DNA of 21,488 nucleotides from JACQID01 sp035290885 (lineage in GTDB: Archaea > Aenigmatarchaeota > Aenigmatarchaeia > GW2011-AR5), in contig DATDTL010000013.1 of NCBI GenBank assembly GCA_035290885.1, positions 1 through 21,488 of the forward strand. Reading direction: 5' to 3'. This document shows positions 1-6,381 of this stretch, piece after piece (within the stretch, counting starts at the first letter, position 1; every line of letters begins with the position of its first letter). The translations under genes were made by a program, and so were the position numbers. A model generated the notes under the pieces. It did no database searches. It was not told the origin of the DNA and saw only the letters and a list, made by a program, of their open reading frames with translations.

Positions 1-249
1 GCGGCGCGGCTTAATCTTTCGGAGCAGGAACTGCAGAAGTTTACTGCCGATATGGAAGACGTGCTCAAGGCGTTTGATACCCTGAAAAAGGTTGATGCGC
101 CGCAGGAAGCGAGCTACCAGCCCGTTGATATAAAGGATGTCACGAGAAAAGACGAACTTGAGCAATGCCTGCCGCAGGAGGAAGCGCTGTCCAACACAAA
201 AAACAAGGAGAACGGCTTCTTCAAGGGGCCGAAAGTCATAGACAAGTGA
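1..249 (+). CDS. gatC: Asp/Glu-tRNA amidotransferase subunit C (GatC), 5' truncated by window edge
   Basis: The last 82 codons of a GatC-type subunit are visible. The frame is open from base 1 (AARLNLSEQELQKF...), so the gene begins upstream of the window; the ATG at 52 is internal, because the LNLSEQEL helix typical of the GatC N-terminus lies before it. The C-terminal part shows the usual pattern of an amphipathic helix followed by a proline- and charge-rich tail (VDIKDVTRKDE) ending at TGA 247-249. GatC is the small clamp that holds GatA and GatB together in the enzyme that amidates misacylated Glu-tRNA(Gln) and/or Asp-tRNA(Asn). gatA starts 4 bp downstream, so the two are probably cotranscribed. 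The family is divergent in sequence; the assignment rests on the helix pattern and on operon position. Confidence 0.85.
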   Translation, partial: AARLNLSEQELQKFTADMEDVLKAFDTLKKVDAPQEASYQPVDIKDVTRKDELEQCLPQEEALSNTKNKENGFFKGPKVIDK

Positions 250-253
250 AAGC

Positions 254-1600
254 ATGGATTACAATATGGGTGTTGTCGAATTCCTCCAGTCGTTGAAGAA
301 CGGGAATATTGACCATAAAGATTTCTCCGCGAAATTCAACGAGGAACTCAAGAAGCTGAGAAAATTTGAGTTTTTCCAGCACGAGGAAGGTATGCATGGC
401 CAAGGGCTGCCGGTATCGATAAAGGATAATATTTGCGTCAGGGGAATGGAGACGACCGCAGGCTCGCGGATACTGGAAGGGTACATGCCGGTATTTGACG
501 CCACGGTCGTGGAACGCGTAAAGAAAATAGGCTCGGTCATCGGCAAGACGAATCAGGATGAGTTCGGATTCGGAACATTCTCCACGAATTCGGGATGGGG
601 AATACCGAAGAACCCGCTTGACCCGGAAAGGAGCTGCGGCGGCTCGTCCGGAGGCGCGGCCGGGCTGACGGCGGCGCTGAAGATGCCGCACATTGCTCTT
701 GGCCAGAGCACGGGCGGCTCGATATCCTGCCCGGCTGCTTTCTGTGAAGTCGTGGGGCTCACGCCTACTTACGGACTTGTTTCGCGCCACGGCCTCATTG
801 ATTATGCCAACTCCATGGACAAGATAGGGCCGATAGGCAAGAGCGTGCAGGACGTTGCATGGATGCTTTCAATCATAGCCGGTCATGACGCCAAGGATTC
901 CACGTCGCTGGCCGTGACTGCGAAGGATTATACCAAAACAAGAAGCATAAAGGGCATGAAGCTGGCAATGCCAAAGGAATACTTCGTCAACGTGGACAAG
1001 GGCGTTGAGAAGGACGTCCGGGCGGCAATAAAGAAGCTTGAGGCGCTTGGAGCCACGTGCGAGGAAGTGTCGCTGCCGAACACCCAAAATGCGCTTTACG
1101 CTTATTACATAATAGCCGCTTGCGAGGCGTCAACGAACCTTGCGAGGTACTGCGGCATGCGCTATGGCGCGGAGCAGGAGATAAAGGGCGACTTCAACGA
1201 ATATTTCTCGGCTGTGCGGACAAAAGGATTTGGCGAGGAAGCCAAGCGCAGGATAATACTCGGCACGTTCGCGAGGATGGCCGGCTACAGGGAGGCGTAC
1301 TATCACAAGGCCATGCGGGTAAGGACGCTAGTGATAAACGAATTCAAATCCATTTTCAGCAAATACGACGCGATAGTCGCGCCTACGATGCCGATAAGGG
1401 CGCCGAAGTTCTCGGAGATAAAGAAACGAACCCCGCTGGAAAACTATCAGATGGACATACTTACGGTGCCGGCTAACCTTGCCGGCATCCCGATGATATC
1501 CGTGCCGTGCGGGCAGTTCACCGGTCTTCACATAATCGGCGGCCATCTGCAGGAGGAGAAGATTGTATCGATAGCAGCAGCACACGAGGAAGGAAAATGA
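254..1600 (+). CDS. gatA: Asp/Glu-tRNA(Asn/Gln) amidotransferase subunit A (GatA)
   Basis: 448-aa amidase-signature enzyme, the glutaminase subunit that releases ammonia for transamidation of Glu-tRNA(Gln)/Asp-tRNA(Asn). The Ser-cisSer-Lys triad is visible: Lys57 in SIKDN, cis-Ser132 in CGGSSGGAAG, and nucleophile Ser156 in GQSTGGSIS, with the 24-residue spacing between the two serines that the family shows. The nucleophile motif reads STGGSIS rather than the bacterial DTGGSIR. The protein is a little shorter than many bacterial GatA proteins (about 480 aa). The ATG at 254 is 4 bp after the gatC stop. The end overlaps the next gene by ATGA. Neighbours gatC, MBL, GNAT and gatB form one operon. 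Confidence 0.95.
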   Translation: MDYNMGVVEFLQSLKNGNIDHKDFSAKFNEELKKLRKFEFFQHEEGMHGQGLPVSIKDNICVRGMETTAGSRILEGYMPVFDATVVERVKKIGSVIGKTNQDEFGFGTFSTNSGWGIPKNPLDPERSCGGSSGGAAGLTAALKMPHIALGQSTGGSISCPAAFCEVVGLTPTYGLVSRHGLIDYANSMDKIGPIGKSVQDVAWMLSIIAGHDAKDSTSLAVTAKDYTKTRSIKGMKLAMPKEYFVNVDKGVEKDVRAAIKKLEALGATCEEVSLPNTQNALYAYYIIAACEASTNLARYCGMRYGAEQEIKGDFNEYFSAVRTKGFGEEAKRRIILGTFARMAGYREAYYHKAMRVRTLVINEFKSIFSKYDAIVAPTMPIRAPKFSEIKKRTPLENYQMDILTVPANLAGIPMISVPCGQFTGLHIIGGHLQEEKIVSIAAAHEEGK

Positions 1601-2325
1601 ACTTGACATTCCTTGGCACCGGCACAACTGTCAACAAAAGGGCAGGGGCGTCTATACATGTACAGACCGACAAGAGCATGCTGTTTGACATAGGACCGCG
1701 AAGCGTATGGAATATGGAAAGAGCTAGAATAACGAGGAAGTCTATAGAAGCGATATTCGTTTCGCATGGCCATGCGGACCATTATTCCGACTTTTTAATA
1801 TTTTATTTTGATGCAGTGACCTCTGACAGGGAAACGCATATTGGGGTGTTCTGTCCTCGTGGCTTGGCAAAGTCGCTGAAGGCAATGACGGAGTTTCCGA
1901 TAAACGATAAAGCGAAGTTTGGCAAGACCATAAAGGAAGTTGGAAACGAAAAAATCTTGGTGGGACGGACGACAATAATCGCGAAAGAAGTTATCCACGA
2001 CCCAGAAATCCACGCCAATGCTTACAGGATTGAATATCATGGGAAAAGCGTCGTATATTCAGGCGACAGCGTCAAATGCAAAGAGCTTATCGAAATATCT
2101 AAAGGCGCGGACCTTGCGGTATTCGAGGCGGCGCACGTAAGATCGCACCCGAAACATATGACGCCTTACGAGGCGGGCGAAGCCGCGCAGGAAGCCGGCG
2201 TCAAGAAGCTGGTGCTGACGCATCTTTATCCGGACAGCGACGAAGCGGACATAGTCTCAATGGCGAAGAAGAAGTTTTCCGGCGAAGTGATCAAAGCCGA
2301 AGACCTGATGGGGATTGAAGTATGA
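1597..2325 (+). CDS. Metallo-beta-lactamase-fold hydrolase (RNase Z/PhnP-like)
   Basis: 242-aa MBL-fold protein starting at the ATG that overlaps the gatA stop (ATGA, 1597-1600). An in-frame start at 1507 lies inside gatA and is less likely. The metal-binding motif HGHADH is at residues 57-62, preceded by a typical MNLTFLGTGT first strand. Later metal ligands are plausible in YSGDS (Asp) and THLYPDSD (His). The overall arrangement resembles RNase Z and related phosphodiesterases, but no flexible exosite arm is obvious, so tRNA 3'-processing activity is only a possibility. Its position inside the transamidase operon, with 4-bp overlaps on both sides, argues for coordinated expression with tRNA charging. 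The exact substrate cannot be told from sequence. Confidence 0.85.
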   Translation: MNLTFLGTGTTVNKRAGASIHVQTDKSMLFDIGPRSVWNMERARITRKSIEAIFVSHGHADHYSDFLIFYFDAVTSDRETHIGVFCPRGLAKSLKAMTEFPINDKAKFGKTIKEVGNEKILVGRTTIIAKEVIHDPEIHANAYRIEYHGKSVVYSGDSVKCKELIEISKGADLAVFEAAHVRSHPKHMTPYEAGEAAQEAGVKKLVLTHLYPDSDEADIVSMAKKKFSGEVIKAEDLMGIEV

Positions 2326-2873
2326 AATTTTTTGAAGGCAGGATACTGGAGCGCCTTGAAGCGGGCGGCGGGGAAGTCGTGATAAGGTTCCCAAGGAAGA
2401 GCGATGCGAAAATGCTTCTACAATACATCAATGCCCTTGTAGACGAAAGGGCGAAAATCATGATGAACAGGAGGCCGAGCATCGCGGAAGAGCGGGAATA
2501 TGTCATGGACTGCATCAGCAGATGCAGGAGAGGCAGGAACGTGCATGTGGTGGCCGAGTGCGGCAGGAAGATAATAGGCAATATGCAGCTGCGGGGTGGG
2601 GAAGGGACGGAGCACTACTGCGGGGAGTTCTCTATGGGAGTGTCTTCGGTTTACAGGAAACTTGGCGTTGCCTCGTCCATGTTCGCTATTCTCGAAAGGC
2701 TTGCCAAGGAGGCAGGCTTCAGGTTCATAGTGTCTTCGTATTATTCAAACAATGCTCCTTCTAGGAACTTTCACAGAAGGTTCGGTTTTAGGACAGTCGG
2801 AGAAATACCGAAATCCCTAGATTATTACGGCAAGAGCATAGGAAAAGTAATAGCGTATAAGGTGTTGCGATGA
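2322..2873 (+). CDS. GNAT-family N-acetyltransferase
   Basis: 183-aa GNAT acetyltransferase. The acetyl-CoA pyrophosphate-binding motif is RKLGVA at residues 112-117, followed by a helix (SSMFAILERLAKEAG). The C-terminal block NNAPSRNFHRRFGFRTVG (residues 143-160) is the usual GNAT motif B of RimI/RimL-like enzymes that acetylate protein N-termini or small amines. It starts at ATGA 2322-2325 overlapping the MBL gene, and its TGA overlaps the gatB ATG in the same way at 2870-2873. The substrate is unknown. The context (between gatA and gatB) makes translation-related acetylation a reasonable guess, but this is inference only. Confidence 0.85.
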   Translation: MKFFEGRILERLEAGGGEVVIRFPRKSDAKMLLQYINALVDERAKIMMNRRPSIAEEREYVMDCISRCRRGRNVHVVAECGRKIIGNMQLRGGEGTEHYCGEFSMGVSSVYRKLGVASSMFAILERLAKEAGFRFIVSSYYSNNAPSRNFHRRFGFRTVGEIPKSLDYYGKSIGKVIAYKVLR

Positions 2874-4234
2874 AAATCGGGCTTGAGGTTCACGTGCAGC
2901 TGAGGACGCAGACGAAGATGTTCTGCGGATGCCCGAACAGGCACGAGGAGAAGCCTAACACCCTCACATGCGAGTATTGCCTTGGCATGCCCGGCAGCAA
3001 GCCGGTTCTGAACGCCGCGACAGTGGATGCGGCGATAAAGATTGGCCTCGCGCTGAACTGCGCGTTCCCGAAGGAAATGTTCTTCTCGAGGAAGAGCTAC
3101 TTCTACCCTGACATGGGCAAGAACTTCCAGATAACCCAGTACGAGATGCCCGTGGCATCCAAGGGGAGCTGCGAAATCGGGGGAAGAAAAATCGGCATAA
3201 CGCGGGTGCAGATGGAAGAGGATCCGGCGAGGATAGTCCATGAAAAAACGCACATACTTGTTGACTACAACCGCTCGGGAGTGCCGCTATGCGAGATAGT
3301 GACCGAGCCGGACTTCGGATCGCCCAAGGAAGCGCGGCTCTTTTTGCAGCATCTTGCAAGCATACTTGAATACCTTGGCGTGATGGAGCCTTCGATGGAG
3401 GGGTCCATGCGCGTGGATGCAAACGTTTCCACGGAAAGCGAGCGGGTGGAAATAAAGAACGTCACAGGCTTCAAGGAGGTTGAACGAGCGCTTAACTACG
3501 AGATAATACGGCAGAGGGGGGTTCTCAGGCGCGGGCAGGCGGTCAAGCGCGAGACGCGCGGCTGGGATGCCGCAACAGGCGTCACTAGGGCTCAGCGAAG
3601 CAAAGAGGAAGAGGACGATTACGGCTACATATTCGAGGCGGACCTGCCGCGCATAACGCTGGCAAAAGAAAAGATAGAGGCCATCGGAAAAATCTTGCCC
3701 GAGCTTGCGGAGCAGAAGATGAAGCGCTACGCCAAGATGGGCGTGATGCCCGAGCTCGCGAAAGCCATAGTGTCTGAGATAGACCTTGCACAGGCGTTTG
3801 AGAAAGTCGCGGAAAGCGTCGAGCCGGCGCTCGCGGCAAAGTGGTTCGCAGGCGAGATAAAAAAGACCCTGAACTATGCTGACCTCCGGATGAAGGACAC
3901 AGGTATAAAGCCGCAGCAGGTAGCGAAGCTCGTTTGCATGGTAAAGGACGGCAAGCTCACGGACCGCGCTGCTGAGATGATATTCCGTAAGATGGTTGAG
4001 AAGCCGGATGAGCCTGAAAAACTGGCAAAAGGCATGCAGGCCATAGGCAGCGAAGAGGAGATAGAAGCGCTTGCAAAAGAGGCGCTGAAAGAGAATGCGA
4101 AGGCGGTTGAAGACTATAAGGCAGGGAAGAAAGAGTCATTTAATTTCTTAGTTGGCCAAGTCATGAAGAAGACGAAGGGAAGGGCGAAGCCTGACGCGGT
4201 CAAAGCTGTCATGGAAAAGCTTCTTGGAAAATAA
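2870..4234 (+). CDS. gatB: Asp/Glu-tRNA(Asn/Gln) amidotransferase subunit B (GatB)
   Basis: 454-aa GatB, the tRNA-binding and kinase/transamidase subunit. The family signature IGLEVHVQL begins at residue 3, so there is almost no N-terminal extension. Cys19, Cys21, Cys34 and Cys37 form the CxC...CxxC zinc site. The catalytic cradle follows (YFYPDMGKNFQITQYEMP, EEDPARIVHE, DYNRSGVPLCEIVTEPD, ETRGWDAATGVTRAQRSKEEEDDYGYIFEADLP). A helical GatB/YqeY-type tail occupies roughly residues 290-454. It lacks the AspRS-like insert of the archaeal GatE subunit, so this is the GatCAB type. It is the last gene of the operon; a new promoter follows at 4239. Confidence 0.95.
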   Translation: MKIGLEVHVQLRTQTKMFCGCPNRHEEKPNTLTCEYCLGMPGSKPVLNAATVDAAIKIGLALNCAFPKEMFFSRKSYFYPDMGKNFQITQYEMPVASKGSCEIGGRKIGITRVQMEEDPARIVHEKTHILVDYNRSGVPLCEIVTEPDFGSPKEARLFLQHLASILEYLGVMEPSMEGSMRVDANVSTESERVEIKNVTGFKEVERALNYEIIRQRGVLRRGQAVKRETRGWDAATGVTRAQRSKEEEDDYGYIFEADLPRITLAKEKIEAIGKILPELAEQKMKRYAKMGVMPELAKAIVSEIDLAQAFEKVAESVEPALAAKWFAGEIKKTLNYADLRMKDTGIKPQQVAKLVCMVKDGKLTDRAAEMIFRKMVEKPDEPEKLAKGMQAIGSEEEIEALAKEALKENAKAVEDYKAGKKESFNFLVGQVMKKTKGRAKPDAVKAVMEKLLGK

Positions 4235-4238
4235 TGGA

Positions 4239-4246
4239 TTTTTAAG
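4239..4246 (+). promoter_or_regulatory. TATA-like box for the gene at 4267
   Basis: TTTTTAAG centred about 25 nt before the ATG at 4267, directly after the gatB stop. The spacing fits a leaderless archaeal transcript. No Shine-Dalgarno sequence is visible between box and start. Confidence 0.5.
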
Positions 4247-4266
4247 ATCTCTGCAATTAAGAAATT

Positions 4267-4809
4267 ATGGACTTAGACCGCTCTTTATTCGTTCCGTTAA
4301 GCGGGCGCTTTATAAGAAGGCCGCCGCAGGCGGAAAAAATAATGAGGGAGGCGGAGAATGAAGGCATTCCTCTGCTGTTGCCCCCGTATGATGTCGATCC
4401 GCTGGAATTTTACAATGGCGTTGCGCTCTGGTTTTATGTCAGGGGGGCACTAAGAGATTTTGCTTCCGACAATCGTTCATTGAGGCTTTTTAAGGGACAA
4501 AATAATTACAGAGATTCATGCAACATGATAGCGGGCACTTTTTCTGCAGGGCAACGCCGCGTTCCTGTCATATTCGTTTCCGGAACGCATACCGATAGAT
4601 ATGTGGGAACAGGCGTTATAGAAGATGCCAGAGAGTATTATAAGCATACGTTCAAAAGATATCCCCTCACCGTGAAAATACGTCCCGCCGAACCTTATGA
4701 GCAGCCGGGATTGTACCTTACTGACGGGCCGCACAGAAAAATACTTGTGCTGCCTTCAGGGCTTTCTGAAGCGGCGGGAGAAATGGGATACCTTACAGGC
4801 AGCGTTTAG
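4267..4809 (+). CDS. Hypothetical protein, 180 aa
   Basis: No family recognised. The product is soluble, with no signal peptide or membrane span. Its alternating hydrophobic pattern (RRVPVIFVSG, RKILVLPSG, PLTVKIRP) suggests an alpha/beta fold. Charged/aromatic segments such as YNGVALWFYVRGALRDF and VIEDAREYYKHTFKRYP look like real helices, and codon use resembles its neighbours, so the frame is probably a true gene. The ATG at 4267 is supported by the TATA-like box about 25 nt upstream. It is a single gene between the gat operon and tRNA-Arg. No catalytic motif can be pointed to. Confidence 0.65.
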   Translation: MDLDRSLFVPLSGRFIRRPPQAEKIMREAENEGIPLLLPPYDVDPLEFYNGVALWFYVRGALRDFASDNRSLRLFKGQNNYRDSCNMIAGTFSAGQRRVPVIFVSGTHTDRYVGTGVIEDAREYYKHTFKRYPLTVKIRPAEPYEQPGLYLTDGPHRKILVLPSGLSEAAGEMGYLTGSV

Positions 4810-4852
4810 CATTCGGCCTCATGGATATGATATTAGCAGTGCCATGCAGGCG

Positions 4853-4860
4853 CTTATAAC
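4853..4860 (+). promoter_or_regulatory. TATA-like box for tRNA-Arg
   Basis: CTTATAAC centred about 28 nt before the first base of tRNA-Arg, the spacing expected for an archaeal tRNA promoter with a very short 5' leader. Confidence 0.5.
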
Positions 4861-4923
4861 TTTTACTGGTAAATATGGTCGTACGGGCCCGTGGCTCAGC
4901 TTGGATAGAGCGCTTGGCTTCGG

Positions 4924-4936
4924 TCGCACGGAAGAA
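4924..4936 (+). other. tRNA-Arg intron 1 (position 37/38)
   Basis: The BHB is good. The central helix is CTTC (4918-4921) with GAAG (4931-4934). The 5' bulge is GGT, cut between the second and third base; the 3' bulge is AAA, cut the same way. The outer helix is the anticodon stem. The intron is 13 nt, with only a tiny inner loop. Confidence 0.8.
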
Positions 4937-4940
4937 ACCA

Positions 4941-4953
4941 ATGAAAAGTCCAC
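4941..4953 (+). other. tRNA-Arg intron 2 (position 41/42), dependent on removal of intron 1
   Basis: The central helix is GGAC with GTCC (4948-4951). GGAC exists only after intron 1 is gone, since it joins G4922-G4923 to A4937-C4938. Bulges are CAA (4939-4941) and ACA (4952-4954); the outer helix is CTTC with GAGG (one G-U). Cutting 4942-4954 instead would give the same product. Confidence 0.65.
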
Positions 4954-4985
4954 AGAGGTCGGGGGTTCGAATCCCTCCGGGTCCG

Positions 4986-4991
4986 TTTTTT
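4986..4991 (+). terminator. T6 tract after tRNA-Arg
   Basis: Six thymidines start immediately after the discriminator base, the usual intrinsic stop signal for archaeal tRNA transcription. No hairpin is needed or seen. Confidence 0.6.
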
Positions 4992-5039
4992 CGTTGATCG
5001 GTGCTCCGTTGACGCAAGCAAATTGTATGCATACCATAC

Positions 5040-5471
5040 TTATCTGCGGGTCTCATCGTCCGAAAGGACTTTTAATATATCCTCTGTCGCGAATACCGTT
5101 ATAGTCACCTGCCTTTTGAAATAGCGGTCGTTTGCCCATAGGACGGAATCCTTTACGCATAGAACGGTCGCGGCAAAGACGATGTCTTCAGGGCCTATGG
5201 CTCCCATTATGTTTTCGGCATCGCCCCATTTTTGCATTATCGTTTTCTCGGGCACGAGCGCTATGTATTTTAAGAGTATTGCCATCAATTTGTTGTAATC
5301 GTCGTCGCTTAGCCCGGATTTGGTCAGAACATAATCTTTGTATTTTTTTATACGGTTAAGCGCCGGCTCCGGAAAATAAAACTCAATGCCGTAACTGACT
5401 ATAATCCGCCTCGTGGCGGAATCGCGTATAAGCGCGGACAAAAACACGTTGGCATCAATGACGACTTTTAT
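5040..5471 (-). CDS. PIN-domain ribonuclease, VapC-like toxin, non-canonical start
   Basis: PIN-fold ribonuclease, probably the toxin of a VapBC pair. The first strand VVIDANVFLSALI carries the essential first acidic residue (Asp6). Later acidic/PIN motifs are GPEDIVFAATVL and LWANDRYF, the pattern of the PIN_2-type subgroup. The only standard start in this frame, GTG at 5447, would remove the VVIDAN strand and the catalytic Asp. The frame is open upstream only as far as a stop at 5472-5474, leaving ATA at 5469-5471 (or ATT at 5457-5459) as the start. ATA overlaps the stop of the antitoxin's shifted frame (5468-5470) as ATAA, a layout like the ATGA overlaps elsewhere in the window. From ATA the protein is 143 aa. 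A nearby indel is the alternative. Confidence 0.7.
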   Translation of the reverse strand: MKVVIDANVFLSALIRDSATRRIIVSYGIEFYFPEPALNRIKKYKDYVLTKSGLSDDDYNKLMAILLKYIALVPEKTIMQKWGDAENIMGAIGPEDIVFAATVLCVKDSVLWANDRYFKRQVTITVFATEDILKVLSDDETRR

Positions 5472-5691
5472 TTATTGCGCATCTCTTCATATACTTCTCT
5501 GTTTATGCGCTTGACGAGGCTTTTCGCATCCTTGGCCGTGAGCCGGCTTTTTTTGCGAGTTTCTCAATGGCATCAAGATCTTCTATTTTTTCGGATATGG
5601 ATTTTCTGGCCACTTCACTCCATCGTATTTCCGGATGCCTGCGCATCTTTTCCTGCAGTTCCTCTGATACGGACAGCGTAAGATTTGGCAT
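5468..5691 (-). CDS. VapB-like antitoxin with an apparent -1 frameshift at an A7 run
   Basis: In the uninterrupted frame (5503-5691) the product is 62 aa. It starts MPNLTLSVSEELQEKM, continues RWSEVARKSISEKIEDLDAI, both typical of archaeal VapB-type antitoxins, then turns into a low-quality tail (AGSRPRMRKASSSA). Reading one base back at the A7 run (T7 on the + strand, 5548-5554) gives KSRLTAKDAKSLVKRINREVYEEMRNK, a charged helix of the kind such antitoxins use to bind their toxin. It ends at 5468, touching the toxin gene, for a total of 74 aa. GGTGAT lies 3 nt before the ATG. The break may be a homopolymer sequencing error, a recent mutation, or slippage on A7. Domain identity is firm; the exact C-terminus is not. 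Confidence 0.7.
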
Positions 5692-5701
5692 AGAATCACC
5701 T

Positions 5702-5717
5702 TCACATATATATGTGA
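5702..5717. promoter_or_regulatory. 16-bp palindrome, probable VapB operator
   Basis: TCACATATATATGTGA is a perfect palindrome lying between the TATA-like box (5725-5733) and the antitoxin ATG (5691), across the expected transcription start. A partial second copy, TTCACATATT, follows at 5719-5728. This placement suits autorepression by the antitoxin or the toxin-antitoxin complex. Confidence 0.55.
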
Positions 5718-5724
5718 TTTCACA

Positions 5725-5733
5725 TATTTAAAA
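5725..5733 (-). promoter_or_regulatory. TATA-like box of the toxin-antitoxin pair
   Basis: On the minus strand this reads TTTTAAATA, 34-42 nt before the antitoxin ATG, leaving a short leader that contains the GGTGAT ribosome binding site. It begins right after the NikR-like gene stop codon. Confidence 0.5.
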
Positions 5734-5736
5734 TAA

Positions 5737-6123
5737 TCACGCCACTACAAGCTTCGCGTTCTCGACCTTCTTTATCGCGCGGACTTTGCCGTAGAACTCT
5801 TTCACTTTTACGGCGTCACCATTCAGGACGAATATCTCCATGCACTTGCCTCTGCTCAAATTCGCATGAATCTGGGTGTTGATTATGCCCTCGTATGCGT
5901 GCTTTGCCTTTGTGACGGCGTCCTCGCCCTTCTGGCTATGCATGACGAGCATCACGCATTCTATCGTCCCTTCCATCCTGCCTTTCTCCTGATAGTCGTC
6001 AAGAAGCAGTTTCATAGCGGCTCTTATCGTCTCGGAGCGGCCGGAAAAGCCAAGTTCCTTCTGCGCAGCGTCCATAGTCCGCAGGAGCTCCTCGTTCAGC
6101 GACATGGAAATGATTTTCGGCAT
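5737..6123 (-). CDS. NikR-like ribbon-helix-helix metal-responsive regulator
   Basis: 128-aa DNA-binding regulator built like NikR. The ribbon-helix-helix domain is at residues 1-42 (KIISMSLNEELLRTMDAA...FSGRSETIRAAMKLLL). The C-terminal ACT-like metal domain is at 50-128 (GTIECVMLVMHS...TQIHANLSRGKCMEIFVLNGDAVKVKEFYGKV). Of the NikR nickel ligands (His76, His87, His89, Cys95 in E. coli), His86 and Cys94 here match the last two, but Gln84 stands where the first His of the HxH pair would be, and the loop before Cys is two residues longer. Metal preference may therefore differ. The ATG at 6123 is chosen over GTG 6132 because GGTG sits at 6130-6133. It is divergent from a ZIP transporter, which it probably controls. 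Confidence 0.8.
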   Translation of the reverse strand: MPKIISMSLNEELLRTMDAAQKELGFSGRSETIRAAMKLLLDDYQEKGRMEGTIECVMLVMHSQKGEDAVTKAKHAYEGIINTQIHANLSRGKCMEIFVLNGDAVKVKEFYGKVRAIKKVENAKLVVA

Positions 6124-6152
6124 TATTAACACCTTTTAAGCTGTAGCATAGT

Positions 6153-6185
6153 TATTATTAACAATAAAGTTAAATATTAATAATA
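6153..6185. promoter_or_regulatory. Dyad operator between the NikR-like gene and the ZIP operon
   Basis: TATTATTAA (6153-6161) and its exact inverse TTAATAATA (6177-6185) are separated by 15 nt. Two 9-bp half-sites spaced about two helical turns apart are the architecture NikR proteins use (E. coli half-sites with a roughly 16-bp spacer). The inner TATTATT/AATAATA half-sites resemble the H. pylori NikR consensus as I remember it. The dyad overlaps the TATA-like boxes of both divergent genes (6162-6169 minus, 6170-6177 plus), so a bound protein could control both. Confidence 0.6.
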
Positions 6186-6198
6186 TCCAAGATACAGC

Positions 6199-6372
6199 AT
6201 GAAAGGCACGTCTATGCTGAATATCGGGGTCACGATTGCGATGACCGGAATAGGGATATTCTTCATAATCAAGGGGTTCGCCGGCGAGAACGTGCCTCCG
6301 GCGCTTCTGGCGTTCGCGGGCATACTGATGATAGTTGAGCAGATATTGGACATGGCGCATGCGCACGGCTGA
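6199..6372 (+). CDS. Small two-span membrane protein with His-containing C-terminus, 57 aa
   Basis: A 57-codon frame from ATG 6199 to TGA 6372. Segment 1 (about residues 7-25) and segment 2 (about 34-50) are strongly hydrophobic. The linker is KGFAGENVPP and the tail is EQILDMAHAHG. A TATA-like box (6170-6177) lies about 25 nt upstream, which makes the ATG a leaderless start. The next gene begins 9 bp after the stop with its own GAGGGG ribosome binding site, so the two form an operon. The metal-transport context and the HAH tail suggest an accessory of the ZIP transporter, but no family is recognised and the function is inferred. Confidence 0.7.
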   Translation: MKGTSMLNIGVTIAMTGIGIFFIIKGFAGENVPPALLAFAGILMIVEQILDMAHAHG

Positions 6373-6381
6373 GGGGATGGA

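Larger units (their letters stand above)
4885..4985 (+). tRNA. tRNA-Arg (anticodon TCG) with two 13-nt introns
   Basis: Reads arginine CGA codons. The acceptor stem is GGGCCCG/CGGGTCC (one G-U), the discriminator is G4985, and CCA is not encoded. The D-stem is GCTC/GAGC with loop AGCTTGGATA. The T-arm is GGGGG-TTCGAAT-CCCTC. The anticodon TCG is at 4920-4922 in loop CTTCGGA. Removing 4924-4936 (canonical 37/38 site) and 4941-4953 (between positions 41 and 42) restores a perfect anticodon stem CTTGG/CCAAG and variable loop AGGTC, giving a 75-nt tRNA of standard archaeal tRNA-Arg form. With only the first intron removed, pair 27-43 is lost and the variable region would be 18 nt. The T6 tract after the gene is a likely terminator. 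Confidence 0.9.

Noticed and set aside
236..790. 184-codon minus-strand frame opposite gatA
   Set aside because: Antisense shadow of gatA, Arg-rich with no recognisable motif.
5447..5471. GTG 5447 as the start of the PIN toxin
   Set aside because: It removes the VVIDAN strand and the catalytic Asp that the rest of the domain requires.
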